DNA from: Stenotrophomonas raiganjensis (SeqCode)
GTDB lineage: Bacteria; Pseudomonadota; Gammaproteobacteria; Xanthomonadales; Xanthomonadaceae
NCBI RefSeq assembly: GCF_030658505.1
Contig: NZ_JAUTXR010000163.1
Coordinates: 43,512-107,511 of the forward strand
Reading direction: 5' to 3'
DNA: 64,000 nt
Positions 49,857 through 61,224 of this stretch are shown here, piece after piece (position 1 is the first letter of the stretch; each line of letters begins with the position of its first letter). Below the pieces are notes generated by a model, which was given only the letters and a program-made list of their open reading frames with translations, had not been told where the DNA came from and did no database searches. Position numbers and translations under genes: made by a program.

Positions 49857-51230
49857 ATGAACGAAACCCGCAGCGCCCTCGTCGTCGACGATGAACGCGA
49901 CATCCGCGAACTGCTGGTACTGACGCTCGGCCGCATGGGGCTGCGCATCAGTACCGCGGCCAACCTTGCCGAAGCGCGCGAACTGCTGGCCAGCAATCCG
50001 TACGACCTGTGCATCACCGACATGCGCCTGCCGGACGGCAACGGCATCGAGCTGGTCAGCGAGATCGCCCAGCACTACCCGCGCACGCCGGTGGCGATGA
50101 TCACCGCGTTCGGCAGCATGGACCTGGCGGTGGAGGCGCTGAAGGCCGGCGCCTTCGACTTCGTCAGCAAGCCGGTGGACATCGCCGTGCTGCGCGGCCT
50201 GGTCAAGCACGCGCTGGAACTCAACAACACCGAACGCCCTGCCCCGGGCCCCGCGGCCGAACAGGGTGCGCGCCTGCTCGGCGACTCGCCGGCCATGGAC
50301 GTGCTGCGCACCACCATCGGAAAGGTCGCGCGCAGCCAGGCACCGGTCTACATCCTGGGCGAATCCGGCGTGGGCAAGGAACTGGTCGCACGCACCATCC
50401 ACGCCCAGGGCGCTCGCGCGGCTGGCCCGTTCGTACCGGTCAACTGCGGCGCCATTCCCGGCGAGCTGATGGAGAGCGAATTCTTCGGCCACCGCAAGGG
50501 CAGCTTCAGCGGTGCGCATGCCGACAAGCCGGGCCTGTTCCAGGCTGCGCACGGCGGCACCCTGTTCCTGGATGAAGTGGCCGAGCTGCCGCTGCAGATG
50601 CAGGTGAAGCTGCTGCGCGCGATCCAGGAAAAGTCGGTGCGTGCGGTCGGTGCGGCGAATGAGGAGCCGGTGGACGTGCGCATCCTCTCGGCCACCCACA
50701 AGGACCTGGCCGAACTGGTCGAGGACGGGCGCTTCCGCCACGACCTGTACTACCGCATCAACGTGATTGAACTGAAGGTGCCGCCGCTGCGCGAGCGCCG
50801 CCAGGACCTGCCGGAACTGGCCGCCGCGGTACTGGCACGCCTGGCCCGCAGCCACGGCCGCACCACCCCGCTGCTGGCACCCTCGGCACTGGAGGCGCTG
50901 GCGCAGTACGCCTTCCCCGGCAACGTGCGCGAACTGGAGAACATCCTGGAGCGTGCGCTGGCCCTGGCCGAGGAAGACTGCATCGGCGCCGACGACCTGC
51001 GCCTGCCGCAGCACGCCCCGCGCGCGCCCGGCAGCGCAGCGCACGCCGAAGCGGTGGTGGACCTGCAGCCAGGCAGCGCCGCCCTGCCCTCGTATATCGA
51101 GCAGCTGGAACGCAGCGCCATCCAGCGCGCATTGGAAGAGAACCGCTGGAACAAGACCCGTACCGCCGCGCAGCTGGGCATCACCTTCCGTGCGCTGCGC
51201 TACAAGCTGAAGAAGCTGGGGATGGAGTAA
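49857..51230 (+). CDS. pilR: Sigma54-dependent response regulator PilR
   Basis: 457 residues. Receiver domain (LVVDDERDIRELLVLTL, Asp in CITDMRLPDGNG), AAA+ sigma54-activation domain (~135-370) with Walker A GESGVGKE and the GAFTGA-equivalent loop reading GSFSGAHADKPGLFQAA. A Fis-type HTH is at the C-terminus (ERSAIQRALEENRWNKTRTA, AQLGITFRALRYKLKKLG). It activates pilA at the sigma54 promoter (58825-58840). In the activation loop the usual Thr is Ser (GSFSGA), a tolerated change. It lies 60 bases after pilS. Confidence 0.93.
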   Translation: MNETRSALVVDDERDIRELLVLTLGRMGLRISTAANLAEARELLASNPYDLCITDMRLPDGNGIELVSEIAQHYPRTPVAMITAFGSMDLAVEALKAGAFDFVSKPVDIAVLRGLVKHALELNNTERPAPGPAAEQGARLLGDSPAMDVLRTTIGKVARSQAPVYILGESGVGKELVARTIHAQGARAAGPFVPVNCGAIPGELMESEFFGHRKGSFSGAHADKPGLFQAAHGGTLFLDEVAELPLQMQVKLLRAIQEKSVRAVGAANEEPVDVRILSATHKDLAELVEDGRFRHDLYYRINVIELKVPPLRERRQDLPELAAAVLARLARSHGRTTPLLAPSALEALAQYAFPGNVRELENILERALALAEEDCIGADDLRLPQHAPRAPGSAAHAEAVVDLQPGSAALPSYIEQLERSAIQRALEENRWNKTRTAAQLGITFRALRYKLKKLGME

Positions 51231-51247
51231 GCCCCGGGTCGGATCCC

Positions 51248-51284
51248 GGGTCGGATCCCTTTCCAAAGGAAAGGGCTCTGACCC
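51248..51284. repeat. Degenerate GGGTCRGATCCC-type palindrome
   Basis: GGGTCGGATCCCTTTCC-AAA-GGAAAGGGCTCTGACCC pairs with two mismatches. It is related to the perfect 42-nt palindrome at 10131. A second half copy (GGGTCGGATCCC) directly precedes it, suggesting rearrangement within the element. Confidence 0.75.
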
Positions 51285-51322
51285 GACGCGGGCCACCCCA
51301 TCTACGCACGGCGTGGCTCCAC

Positions 51323-51386
51323 TGTAGAGCCGAGCCCACGCTCGGCTGCTCTTCGAACCATCAGCCGAGCATAGGCTCGGCTCTAC
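51323..51386. repeat. Inverted pair of SMAG palindromes
   Basis: GTAGAGCCGAGCCCACGCTCG and its inverse ending GGCTCTAC, between the convergent pilR and pilB genes. Confidence 0.8.
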
Positions 51387-51387
51387 A

Positions 51388-53118
<1,731 letters not shown>

Positions 53119-53236
53119 AGGGATCCTTTACTGGCCCAAGGCGGCCGCCCGCAGCGGCCGCTGTGTAGTGCATAGGGGTGACATACTAACCGCGCGTAGC
53201 GCGTGAACGTATGTCCAACCGCCCAAAAGCGCGTCT

Positions 53237-54220
53237 TCAGAACGGCTGTTCCCGATGCCAGCGCCAGGCACTGTCGATGATGCCGGCCAGATCCTGCCAG
53301 CCGCGCACCCATCCCAACTCCCGTTGCGCTTTGGCGCTGGAAGCCACCAACCGGGGTGGATCTCCCGGCCGACGCCCAACAACCTCGAAAGGTACTGCCT
53401 GCCCGACCACCTGCGCGGCGGCCTCAACAATATCCATGACTGAGTAGCCTCGTTCACTACCCAAATTGAAGTCATGGGTTCCCGGGCTCCGCTCCATCAG
53501 GTTCATTGCCAATGCATGAGCACGTGCGAGGTCCTGCACATGCACATAGTCCCGCACGCAGGTTCCGTCAGGTGTGGGGTAGTCCGCCCCAAACACCTTC
53601 AGCGGTGGCGCCTGTCCAGCCGCGGCTCTAAGCACGTTCGGAATCAGATGAGTCTCGCACGCGTGCGCCTCACCTATACCGTGTTCAGGAAGAGCACCGG
53701 CAGCATTGAAGTAGCGAAGCACTACCGATGACAAGCCATACGCTTCCCAAGCATCAGCAAGCATCCGCTCGACCATCAACTTGCTGGCACCATACGGATT
53801 GATTGGCTGCATCGACTGCTGTTCGTCGACAAGGGATGCCGACGACTGCCCGAACACAGCCGCCGTGGATGAAAAAACCAACTTGCCTATATCCCAGCGC
53901 CGCAGCTGCGCCAGCAGATTCAGCGTGCCGGCCACATTGTTCCGATAGGTGGAGAATGGGTCGGCGACTGAAGACGCAACCAACGAATTCGCCGCGAAAT
54001 GCATCACTGCGTCAAAGCGCCGCCCGCTGAACGCACGCACCAGCGAAGACTCGTCCAGCAGATCTGCCTGGATGAACTCCCCCCACTTCACTGCCTGCCG
54101 GTGACCGGTGGACAGGTTGTCCAACACGGTTACGGCATGGCCCTGCTCGGCCAGCCACTGTGACATGTGGCTACCAATGTAACCCGCCCCTCCACAGACA
54201 AGGACGCTCCACATCTGCAT
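53237..54220 (-). CDS. galE: UDP-glucose 4-epimerase
   Basis: 327 residues, extended SDR fold. NAD-binding GGAGYIGSHMSQWLAEQ, catalytic Ser/Tyr/Lys in VFSSTAAVFG and NPYGASKLMVE, and the GalE ending VEVVGRRPGDPP-like FEVVGRRPGDPPRLVASSA. It interconverts UDP-Glc and UDP-Gal (or the GlcNAc forms). It is the last of four minus-strand genes between pilA and pilB and probably supplies a sugar nucleotide to the FAD enzyme and membrane protein upstream. Base composition is lower in GC than pilB next door, which suggests a transferred block. Confidence 0.9.
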   Translation of the reverse strand: MQMWSVLVCGGAGYIGSHMSQWLAEQGHAVTVLDNLSTGHRQAVKWGEFIQADLLDESSLVRAFSGRRFDAVMHFAANSLVASSVADPFSTYRNNVAGTLNLLAQLRRWDIGKLVFSSTAAVFGQSSASLVDEQQSMQPINPYGASKLMVERMLADAWEAYGLSSVVLRYFNAAGALPEHGIGEAHACETHLIPNVLRAAAGQAPPLKVFGADYPTPDGTCVRDYVHVQDLARAHALAMNLMERSPGTHDFNLGSERGYSVMDIVEAAAQVVGQAVPFEVVGRRPGDPPRLVASSAKAQRELGWVRGWQDLAGIIDSAWRWHREQPF

Positions 54221-54306
54221 GACTCCATCCCAGATCGAATATCACGTCGGACTATCGCCCGACCCAATCCCGGTACGCCGGGAAGGGATACGGGAGCGGC
54301 CTGGAC

Positions 54307-55851
54307 TCAGGCCTTGGCCTCTTCGTGGTATTCATCGTCGACATTGATTGACCACAGCCGACTCTTGTCCACGTTACCGGACAGGATCTGATCGGCGGCC
54401 TCTTTGGCTGTCAGCATCGAATGATCCTGGTTGTTGTAGCGATGCATGCCATTACGCCCCACCAGGAACAGGTTCTGGACCTGATCCAGTGCGGACCGCA
54501 ATCGATCGAACTGAGCGTAGGCCTCACCAAAGTAGCCCGGATAGGCTTTGGGTACGCGGATCACAACTGCATCCTGCGCACGCTCAGCGGTAACCAGACC
54601 GATCTGGAGCATCTCGCGTTGGGCCAGTGTCTGCAGGTCGGCATCATCCATGTTCCACAATGGATCAGTCTCTCGGCAGAAGAACTCGAGTCCCATCCAC
54701 ACCTTCGATTCATCACGAACCATGTACGGGCTCCAGTTGTTGAAGACCTGTACACGCCCGACGTTGACGCCCGGCTCTTGAATGTAGATCCAGTTGTCAC
54801 CCAGCGCCCGCGGAAGATCGGAGGCATCGTAAAGCAGGCCTACGGTGATGAAATCACGGTACTGCAGCCCATCCGCGATCGCTGCCACATCCTCGGGCCA
54901 GCTCGCCCGCGACGCTGACACCAGCTCACGCACAGGCATGGTCGAGACCACGTGCGAGCACTCCAATTTGAAGGCTTCGCCAGTCCCGGACTGTACGGTG
55001 ACGCTGTGCACCTGACCTTCACCAACTTCCAAGCCAACAGCGCGATGCTTCATCAACAACGTGCCACCACGCGCGACCAACTGCGCGGCAGCCGTTTCCC
55101 ACATCTCGCCGGGGCCATGCTTCGGATACAGGAAGTTCTCGATCAATGAAGTCTGTTCAGCCTTCCCGTTCAAGCCCAGCGCGCTTCGCGCAGCATGCAA
55201 CACAGCCTTGGTGATCGACAGGCTCTTGATGCGTTGCGCACCCCATTCGGCACTGATCTGGTTGCAGGGCACACCCCAGACCTTCTCGGTGTACTCTTTG
55301 AAGAACTGTCGATAAAGACGCTGCCCGAAGCGGTTGACGAGGAAATCCTCCAAGCTCACTTCCGGCTCGATCTTGCTGACCTGCGAGCGCAGGTAGCTGA
55401 AACCGAACAATACGGACTTGCCCACACCCAGGTTGCGGAAACTGTCCGCATTCAACTTCAGCGGGTAAGAGAAAAAGCGCCGATTGAAATAGATGCGTGA
55501 CAGGCGGTTGCGTACCAGCATCGCGGTCGGCTGCGAGCTCTCTGCCACAGACGTACCCGTCGGCAAGCCCTCACGCGCCTGGCCCTGGTAGCGAAGGTTC
55601 AACGGTACATCGCCTGTGTGTTCGATGGGCATCAGGTTGGCCCACCACTGCATCACCCAGTCCGATTTCGAAAAGAACCGGTGCCCACCAATATCGATGC
55701 GGTTGCCATTATGGTTGACCGTGCGCGAGATGCCGCCCACGCAGTCATCCGCCTCCAGCACGGTCACCTTTACACCCGGCTGCCCAACCAGCTCCAACGC
55801 GGCGGTCAAGCCCGCCGGACCCGCACCGATGATTACAACATGCTTGCTCAT
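54307..55851 (-). CDS. FAD-dependent oxidoreductase related to UDP-galactopyranose mutase
   Basis: 514 residues. N-terminal dinucleotide-binding motif [17 protein letters not shown] with acidic [20 protein letters not shown], then [13 protein letters not shown]. The middle has [26 protein letters not shown], a pattern shared with GLF/amine-oxidoreductase-like sugar enzymes. The C-terminal FAD region is [20 protein letters not shown]. It may make a furanose sugar nucleotide or oxidise a lipid-linked sugar; the exact reaction is not certain. Its start overlaps the GtrA gene stop by four bases. An in-frame ATG 43 codons upstream is inside gtrA. Confidence 0.8.
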   Translation of the reverse strand: MSKHVVIIGAGPAGLTAALELVGQPGVKVTVLEADDCVGGISRTVNHNGNRIDIGGHRFFSKSDWVMQWWANLMPIEHTGDVPLNLRYQGQAREGLPTGTSVAESSQPTAMLVRNRLSRIYFNRRFFSYPLKLNADSFRNLGVGKSVLFGFSYLRSQVSKIEPEVSLEDFLVNRFGQRLYRQFFKEYTEKVWGVPCNQISAEWGAQRIKSLSITKAVLHAARSALGLNGKAEQTSLIENFLYPKHGPGEMWETAAAQLVARGGTLLMKHRAVGLEVGEGQVHSVTVQSGTGEAFKLECSHVVSTMPVRELVSASRASWPEDVAAIADGLQYRDFITVGLLYDASDLPRALGDNWIYIQEPGVNVGRVQVFNNWSPYMVRDESKVWMGLEFFCRETDPLWNMDDADLQTLAQREMLQIGLVTAERAQDAVVIRVPKAYPGYFGEAYAQFDRLRSALDQVQNLFLVGRNGMHRYNNQDHSMLTAKEAADQILSGNVDKSRLWSINVDDEYHEEAKA

Positions 55852-56303
55852 GCCACCTCCCCGATGGCCCGTTCGCGCCCCCGCGACCGGAAAAGAATCA
55901 ACTTGCGCAATGCGAAGTTCGACGTGAACGAGAACCCGACCGCAACCAGCCTGGCAATGCTCCCCGGCATACCAAGCCACTCAATGCAGACCCACATGAC
56001 GCCTTGGACAACCAGCAGACCGAAGCAACCGATCAGCACGAATATGGCCAGTTCCGCCGAAGCAGAGCTGACCACGCGCCGAGCGAACACCCAGCGAACG
56101 CTGATGACGTAGGCGACCACACTGCCTACCAGGAAACCGCCAGCAGCAGCGGAATACCAACCACTCCACCACCAAGAAAGAAGCGCGAAGGTCCCGAGAT
56201 CCGCGAGCAAAGCAACTGCTGAGGCGAACAAATACCTTACCCCCTCAGCAAACGGCCCAAGCCGATTGCGCAGGGATTCGATAGCCCACGATCGAATACT
56301 CAT
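55848..56303 (-). CDS. GtrA-like membrane protein
   Basis: 151 residues with four membrane helices ([80 protein letters not shown]), the GtrA/DPMS_TMII family pattern ending in [12 protein letters not shown]. Members flip polyprenyl-linked sugars or accompany glycosyltransferases. It overlaps the genes on both sides by four bases, so the three genes are one translational unit. Confidence 0.88.
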   Translation of the reverse strand: MSIRSWAIESLRNRLGPFAEGVRYLFASAVALLADLGTFALLSWWWSGWYSAAAGGFLVGSVVAYVISVRWVFARRVVSSASAELAIFVLIGCFGLLVVQGVMWVCIEWLGMPGSIARLVAVGFSFTSNFALRKLILFRSRGRERAIGEVA

Positions 56304-58246
56304 TGCCCGAACCTCACATCAACACCCTGTTCGATCTCCTGATGCGCGGAATCAACGACTGCGACCCAGTCGCTACATTTGTAGAGATAAAGTCGCCCAA
56401 GCGTTTCGCCACGTGTCGGATGCCTAACATCCCACACGCCACGCACATATTGTCTCTGCCTGAATGGAAGAACGAAGTAATCCGGGGGCAATGTGCTCCC
56501 GTGCGGCGTGCAGAGGTGCCGAATCCCTTCAGTTCCGATCCAACATGAGTCGTCATCCTTGTTTACCGCATTCATGGTGTCACAGATCTCTCCCTGGCTG
56601 TTTACCGGGTCGACCTGATCCTTACGCCGCGCGCCTTCCATCGGCGTGCCCCGATTGAACATCTGGCCTGACAACTGAAAAATACTGAAATAATTAATTC
56701 GCTCCAGCACCAACCAAGGCCCCAACGGCGATGGCTCACTTGCATACCAGTAGACGCTGGAATGCCGCGGAATACTCACACCGAAGATGTCCGTTCCTTT
56801 CGCAGTCTCCAACGTCCGGCTCCAAGGGCTTCTCGCGTCCCAGGTAGACATCGCCCCTATCAAGAGAAGGATACTTCCCAAGCCAAGCACAGCTCCTAAA
56901 CGCGAACCCCATTGCCGATAGAGCCATGCGACAGCAGCCACCACCCCGCCCGCGATCAACGGATAGCTGAAAATGACAACGTCTTGTCGCACTCTTTCCA
57001 AGTCGCTCCCAAGCGCCTCAAACACAGTCCAAGCCCGTATCTGGTACCAGAGAAGCGCAGCCATGAGGATCAGGAAAATCCCCGAAATAATGAGCACCTT
57101 TCCAGTACGGCTAATCCTCGATACAGCATGAGGCCACAACATATGCAACGGGATTAGGCCTAGTACGGCCCATGGCAAGGAAATCCGAGGAACGCTCGCG
57201 CCCGTTACAACAATTGCAACCAAGAGCAACGTTGCCACCAAGTCACGATTACTCCTAATCCATTGATCATGAATCAAGAACGGAATACTGGCCATCGCTA
57301 ACCAATGGCCCAACCAAAGAACACGCCAGATCTGCAAACCTGCGGGCAGCACCAACTTCAGGACATCAGCGAAAATCGCACTGAAAGCCAAGCCAATGGC
57401 AACCGCAAGAATCGTTGCGGCTGCCATTTTCGATAGGGCGCCAGATCTTTCTGTGCGTTGAAGCAGAAGATAGATGAGATAGAAGTCCGACAGCACAATG
57501 CACCAATCGCGGGGCTCCCAAGAGCCAACGAAGATCTGGGCACTCAACGCAGAGATTTGCTGATACCACTCATAGTCGATCGACTGGAACAGACCTCCAA
57601 ATGGTCCCACACGGAAGAGACCCAGGAGACCAATAGGCACAACCAAAGATACTGCCCACAACCATCTGCGATCCTGGATGAGTAGCCAGCACCAGACCAC
57701 AAGCGCAGCTGCCGCCCCCTGCAAGGGATGCATCAATCCCGCAATGATGAGACATACAAGCGCCCACAAAAGACGGCGACGCAGCAGAAGACCTATTGCG
57801 AGGAGGGAGAGCGCCTCAGCCAACGGACGCGCGGTCAAGAAGGGCTCAGCGTAAGAGAACATGCTGAATGCCCCATACAAGCTCGGCATGACGATCAGTG
57901 CAAAGATCGCTGGCCAACGCCAATACTGGGGAAACAACGCCCGAATGACGTATGCACTTGCCGCAAAGAAGGCGACACGGATGCCAAAGGTCAAGGCTAA
58001 AAACGCCGCTCCCGGCTCAACGTAGCGCAGCAAGTATGCGAGCAACTGCGGGAACAGCGTGAAATCTGCCTGGCTACCTGCCGCAAAGAACAAATCGCCG
58101 TCATAGATATCAGGACTGATAATCCGCAGCGCTTGAGCCAAGTACAGGGTGGCGTCATGCCGAATCCCAGTGTAGGGCCGCAGATAAAAAATCAGCGCTA
58201 GCGCAAAGCACCAAGGCGCAAGCCTGCGCAAGGTAGACATCCCCAT
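56300..58246 (-). CDS. Large polytopic membrane protein next to pilA (possible pilin glycosyltransferase)
   Basis: About 648 residues. Roughly 12-14 hydrophobic helices span residues 1-490, and a hydrophilic C-terminal domain of ~150 residues (~500-648) is probably periplasmic. A short loop after TM1 reads RPYTGIRHDATLYLAQALRI, with Arg/His/Asp close to the membrane as in GT-C enzymes. It is the first gene after pilA in the same direction and overlaps gtrA by four bases. Similar placement of unrelated pilin glycosyltransferases (TfpO, TfpW) is known in Pseudomonas. No family motif proves the activity. Base composition is clearly more AT-rich than the pil genes. ATG 58246 is chosen; ATG 58240 is possible. 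Confidence 0.65.
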   Translation of the reverse strand: MGMSTLRRLAPWCFALALIFYLRPYTGIRHDATLYLAQALRIISPDIYDGDLFFAAGSQADFTLFPQLLAYLLRYVEPGAAFLALTFGIRVAFFAASAYVIRALFPQYWRWPAIFALIVMPSLYGAFSMFSYAEPFLTARPLAEALSLLAIGLLLRRRLLWALVCLIIAGLMHPLQGAAAALVVWCWLLIQDRRWLWAVSLVVPIGLLGLFRVGPFGGLFQSIDYEWYQQISALSAQIFVGSWEPRDWCIVLSDFYLIYLLLQRTERSGALSKMAAATILAVAIGLAFSAIFADVLKLVLPAGLQIWRVLWLGHWLAMASIPFLIHDQWIRSNRDLVATLLLVAIVVTGASVPRISLPWAVLGLIPLHMLWPHAVSRISRTGKVLIISGIFLILMAALLWYQIRAWTVFEALGSDLERVRQDVVIFSYPLIAGGVVAAVAWLYRQWGSRLGAVLGLGSILLLIGAMSTWDARSPWSRTLETAKGTDIFGVSIPRHSSVYWYASEPSPLGPWLVLERINYFSIFQLSGQMFNRGTPMEGARRKDQVDPVNSQGEICDTMNAVNKDDDSCWIGTEGIRHLCTPHGSTLPPDYFVLPFRQRQYVRGVWDVRHPTRGETLGRLYLYKCSDWVAVVDSAHQEIEQGVDVRFGQ

Positions 58247-58277
58247 GAATCCCCGTCCGCTCCCCAAGAAAAGCAAA

Positions 58278-58300
58278 CCCCGCTAACGCGGGGCTGCTTT
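58278..58300. terminator. Terminator between pilA and the membrane protein gene
   Basis: CCCCGC-TAAC-GCGGGG (58278-58293), followed on the minus strand by TTTGCTTTTCTTG and on the plus strand by CTGCTTTTT. It should end most pilA transcripts, leaving limited read-through into the downstream sugar genes. Confidence 0.8.
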
Positions 58301-58333
58301 TTAATACCGAGAAACTACAGCGCGTGCAGTTGA

Positions 58334-58744
58334 TTACTGGCAGCTGCCCGGGCGGTACTTGGACGGAATGCCGCCGCCGCACTTCCAATCGACAGTACCA
58401 TTGGTCGCATTCAAGGTCGCGGCCAGTTCAATGGTTGCACCATCAACGCCACTACCAATGCTCCGAGCGGTTGCGGTGATCTTGCTGCCATCCCAAGTGA
58501 CGCCGCTGACGTACTTGGACGACTGAGCTTCAAAACCGCTCCAGCTTGCGCCCGGCAGGGTGTTGTTCGAAGAGGCGTATTCAGCAACGGCGGTGCGCAG
58601 GGCCGAGGCCGCCAGCACAACTTCCGAAACCTTCGATTTCTTTGTGTAGTCGGAGTAGGCCGGCAGCGCGATGGCGGCCAGGATGGCAATGATCGCAACG
58701 ACAATCATCAGTTCGATCAGGGTGAAGCCCTTCTGGTTCTTCAT
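58334..58744 (-). CDS. pilA: Major type IV pilin PilA
   Basis: 136 residues. Class III signal with a short leader MKNQKG and processing before Phe: [20 protein letters not shown], with Glu5 of the mature form present. The long N-terminal helix is followed by a variable head and a C-terminal disulfide loop between Cys122 (DWKCGGG) and Cys135 (PGSCQ). PilD cleaves and methylates it; PilB and PilC assemble it. The start is fixed by the leader; the frame is open 36 codons upstream over the promoter. Ser/Thr in the head offer possible glycosylation sites. Confidence 0.95.
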   Translation of the reverse strand: MKNQKGFTLIELMIVVAIIAILAAIALPAYSDYTKKSKVSEVVLAASALRTAVAEYASSNNTLPGASWSGFEAQSSKYVSGVTWDGSKITATARSIGSGVDGATIELAATLNATNGTVDWKCGGGIPSKYRPGSCQ

Positions 58745-58824
58745 TTTGGTACGTCCCCAAGATAGTGGTGGTTGAATTCCGGAGCGCCCGGCCGAGCAGG
58801 CCTTCGACCCCGCAGGCGGATCAA

Positions 58825-58840
58825 CGCAGGTTGCGTGCCA
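58825..58840 (-). promoter_or_regulatory. Sigma54 promoter of pilA
   Basis: The minus strand reads TGGCACGCAACCTGCG, matching TGGCAC-N5-TTGCA/T with GG and GC ten bases apart. It lies ~80 bases before the pilA ATG. PilR, a sigma54 activator, is encoded 7.6 kb away. Confidence 0.85.
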
Positions 58841-59081
58841 ACCTTTTGGCACGGCCTTCCCGATTTCCCCGTGCCAATGATGGCAGCAAATTCGCGGATG
58901 GGAACCCCCCCACTACAAAACTGCGATGGACGCGGCAATGTGACGCAGTGCGTCACCTTTGGCCGGCATCCGCCACGAATTCGTACTTCCGGCCGCATTT
59001 GCGCTGCCCAGATGGCCTTGAACCCGCTACCATCGCCGGTCAGGATGCCCGCCTGGGGATGGCGGGCCTTGGGGAGCCAAC

Positions 59082-60341
59082 ATGTCTGTCAGTCGCAGTG
59101 CGATCAAGAAGGAACCGGTGGCGCGGGCCACCATGGAATTGCAGCCGTTTGTCTGGGAGGGGACCGACAAGCGGGGCGTGAAAATGAAGGGCGAGCAGCT
59201 GGCAAAGAACGCCAATCTGCTGCGTGCCGAGCTGCGCCGACAGGGGATCAATCCGGGCCAGGTCAAGCCAAAGCCGAAGCCACTGTTCGGCGCTGCCGGC
59301 AAGGCCGTGGGGGCCAAGGACATTGCGTTCTTCAGCCGCCAAATGGCGACCATGATGAAGTCCGGCGTGCCGATTGTCTCGGCCCTGGAAATCATTGGCA
59401 GCGGACACAAGAATCCACGCATGAAGAAGATGGTGGATGGAATTCGCGTGGACATCGAAGGCGGGTCCTCCCTCCACGAGGCCATCAGCAAACATCCCGT
59501 CCAGTTCGATGAGCTCTACCGCAATCTGGTGCGAGCCGGCGAGAGCGCTGGCGTACTTGAATCAGTACTGGATACCGTGGCCTCCTACAAGGAGAACATC
59601 GAAACGCTGAAGGGCAAGATCAAGAAGGCGCTGTTCTATCCTGCCATGGTACTGGTGGTCGCCTTCCTGGTCAGCACCGTGCTGCTCGTATGGGTGGTTC
59701 CGCAGTTCGAAGAAGTCTTCACCAGCTTCGGCGCGGACCTGCCGGCTTTCACCAAGATGGTGGTCGGGCTGTCACGCTTCATGGTCGCTTGGTGGCTACC
59801 CATCGTGATCGTGATCATTGCGGCCGTGGTAGGTACGATCATGGCTTACAAGCGATCTCCGAAGATGCAACACGGCCTCGATCGCGCCATCCTGAAAGTG
59901 CCCGTGATCGGCCAGATCATGCACAACAGCGCCATCGCCCGCTTCGCCCGCACCACGGCAGTGACCTTCAAAGCCGGTGTTCCCTTGGTGGAGGCACTGG
60001 GAATCGTGGCAGGCGCGACCGGCAACAAGGTCTACGAGGAATCCGTGCTGCGCATGCGCGATGACGTTTCGGTAGGCTATCCGGTCAACATGGCCATGAA
60101 ACAGCTCAACCTGTTCCCGCACATGGTCATCCAGATGACCGGCATTGGCGAGGAAGCCGGCGCCTTGGATGCCATGCTGTTCAAGGTGGCTGAATACTAC
60201 GAGCAGGAAGTGAACAACGCCGTGGATGCCTTGAGCAGCCTGCTGGAACCGATGATCATGGTGTTCATTGGTACCATTGTCGGTGGCTTGGTCATCGCGA
60301 TGTACCTGCCCATCTTCAAACTCGGCGCCGTCGTCGGCTAA
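59082..60341 (+). CDS. pilC: Type IV pilus inner membrane platform protein PilC
   Basis: 419 residues with two T2SSF domains (~80-200 and ~285-405) and three membrane helices (FYPAMVLVVAFLVSTVLLVW; WWLPIVIVIIAAVVGTIMAY; MIMVFIGTIVGGLVIAMYLP). Motifs are FFSRQMATMMKSGVPIVSAL and FARTTAVTFKAGVPLVEALG. It forms the assembly platform turned by PilB. It is divergent from pilA and followed after eight bases by pilD. Start ATG 59082 has GGGGAG upstream; a second ATG 17 codons in (MELQPFVWEG) also fits some homologs. Confidence 0.95.
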   Translation: MSVSRSAIKKEPVARATMELQPFVWEGTDKRGVKMKGEQLAKNANLLRAELRRQGINPGQVKPKPKPLFGAAGKAVGAKDIAFFSRQMATMMKSGVPIVSALEIIGSGHKNPRMKKMVDGIRVDIEGGSSLHEAISKHPVQFDELYRNLVRAGESAGVLESVLDTVASYKENIETLKGKIKKALFYPAMVLVVAFLVSTVLLVWVVPQFEEVFTSFGADLPAFTKMVVGLSRFMVAWWLPIVIVIIAAVVGTIMAYKRSPKMQHGLDRAILKVPVIGQIMHNSAIARFARTTAVTFKAGVPLVEALGIVAGATGNKVYEESVLRMRDDVSVGYPVNMAMKQLNLFPHMVIQMTGIGEEAGALDAMLFKVAEYYEQEVNNAVDALSSLLEPMIMVFIGTIVGGLVIAMYLPIFKLGAVVG

Positions 60342-60349
60342 AGGTATCA

Positions 60350-61213
60350 ATGGCATTTCTCGACCAGCACCCCGGCCTCGGCTACCCCGCCGCGGCCGCC
60401 CTGGGACTGCTGCTGGGCAGTTTCCTGAACGTCGTCATCCTGCGCCTGCCCAAGCGGCTGGAGTGGCAGTGGAAGCGCGATGCGCGCGAGGTCCTGGAGG
60501 AACCGGACTTCTATGAACCACCCCCACCGGGGATCGTGGTTGAGCCGTCGCACTGCCCGCACTGCAAGCACAAGCTGAGCTGGTACGAGAACATCCCGCT
60601 GTTCAGCTGGATCATCCAGGGCGGCAAGTGCCGCCACTGCAAGGCGCCGATCTCGCTGCAGTACCCGCTGGTGGAGGCCCTGACCTCGGTGCTGGTGCTG
60701 GCCTGCGTCTGGCAGTTCGGCTTCGGCTGGCAGGGCTTCGGCGCCATCGTGCTGACCTGCTTCCTGATCGCGTTGTCCGGCATCGACCTGCGCACCCAGC
60801 TGCTACCCGACCAGTTGACCCTGCCGCTGATGTGGCTGGGCCTGATAGGCAACATCGACAACCTGTACATGCCGGCCAAGCCTGCATTGGTCGGCGCAGC
60901 GGTGGGTTACCTGTCGCTGTGGATGGTCTGGTGGCTGTTCAAGCAGCTGACCGGCAAGGAAGGCATGGGCCACGGCGATTTCAAGCTGCTGGCCGCGCTC
61001 GGCGCCTGGTGCGGGTTGAAGGGCATCCTGCCGATCATCCTACTGTCGTCGGTGCTGGGTGCCATCATCGGCTCGATCTGGCTGTACAGCCGGGGCCGTG
61101 ACCGCGCCACGCCCATCCCGTTCGGCCCCTACCTGGCCATCGCAGGCTGGCTGTACTTCATGTGGGGTGCGCCGTTGGTGGACCAGTACTTGGTGTTGAG
61201 CGGACTGCGCTGA
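60350..61213 (+). CDS. pilD: Prepilin peptidase / N-methyltransferase PilD
   Basis: 287 residues, about eight membrane helices. The N-terminal zinc-ribbon loop has HCPHCKHKL and GGKCRHCKAP (four Cys, as in enzymes with both activities). The aspartyl protease residues are in LIALSGIDLRTQLLPDQLTL and GKEGMGHGDFKLLAALGAW. It cleaves the pilin leader and methylates the new Phe. It is in an operon with pilC and coaE. Confidence 0.95.
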   Translation: MAFLDQHPGLGYPAAAALGLLLGSFLNVVILRLPKRLEWQWKRDAREVLEEPDFYEPPPPGIVVEPSHCPHCKHKLSWYENIPLFSWIIQGGKCRHCKAPISLQYPLVEALTSVLVLACVWQFGFGWQGFGAIVLTCFLIALSGIDLRTQLLPDQLTLPLMWLGLIGNIDNLYMPAKPALVGAAVGYLSLWMVWWLFKQLTGKEGMGHGDFKLLAALGAWCGLKGILPIILLSSVLGAIIGSIWLYSRGRDRATPIPFGPYLAIAGWLYFMWGAPLVDQYLVLSGLR

Positions 61214-61224
61214 GGGGAGCCCCC

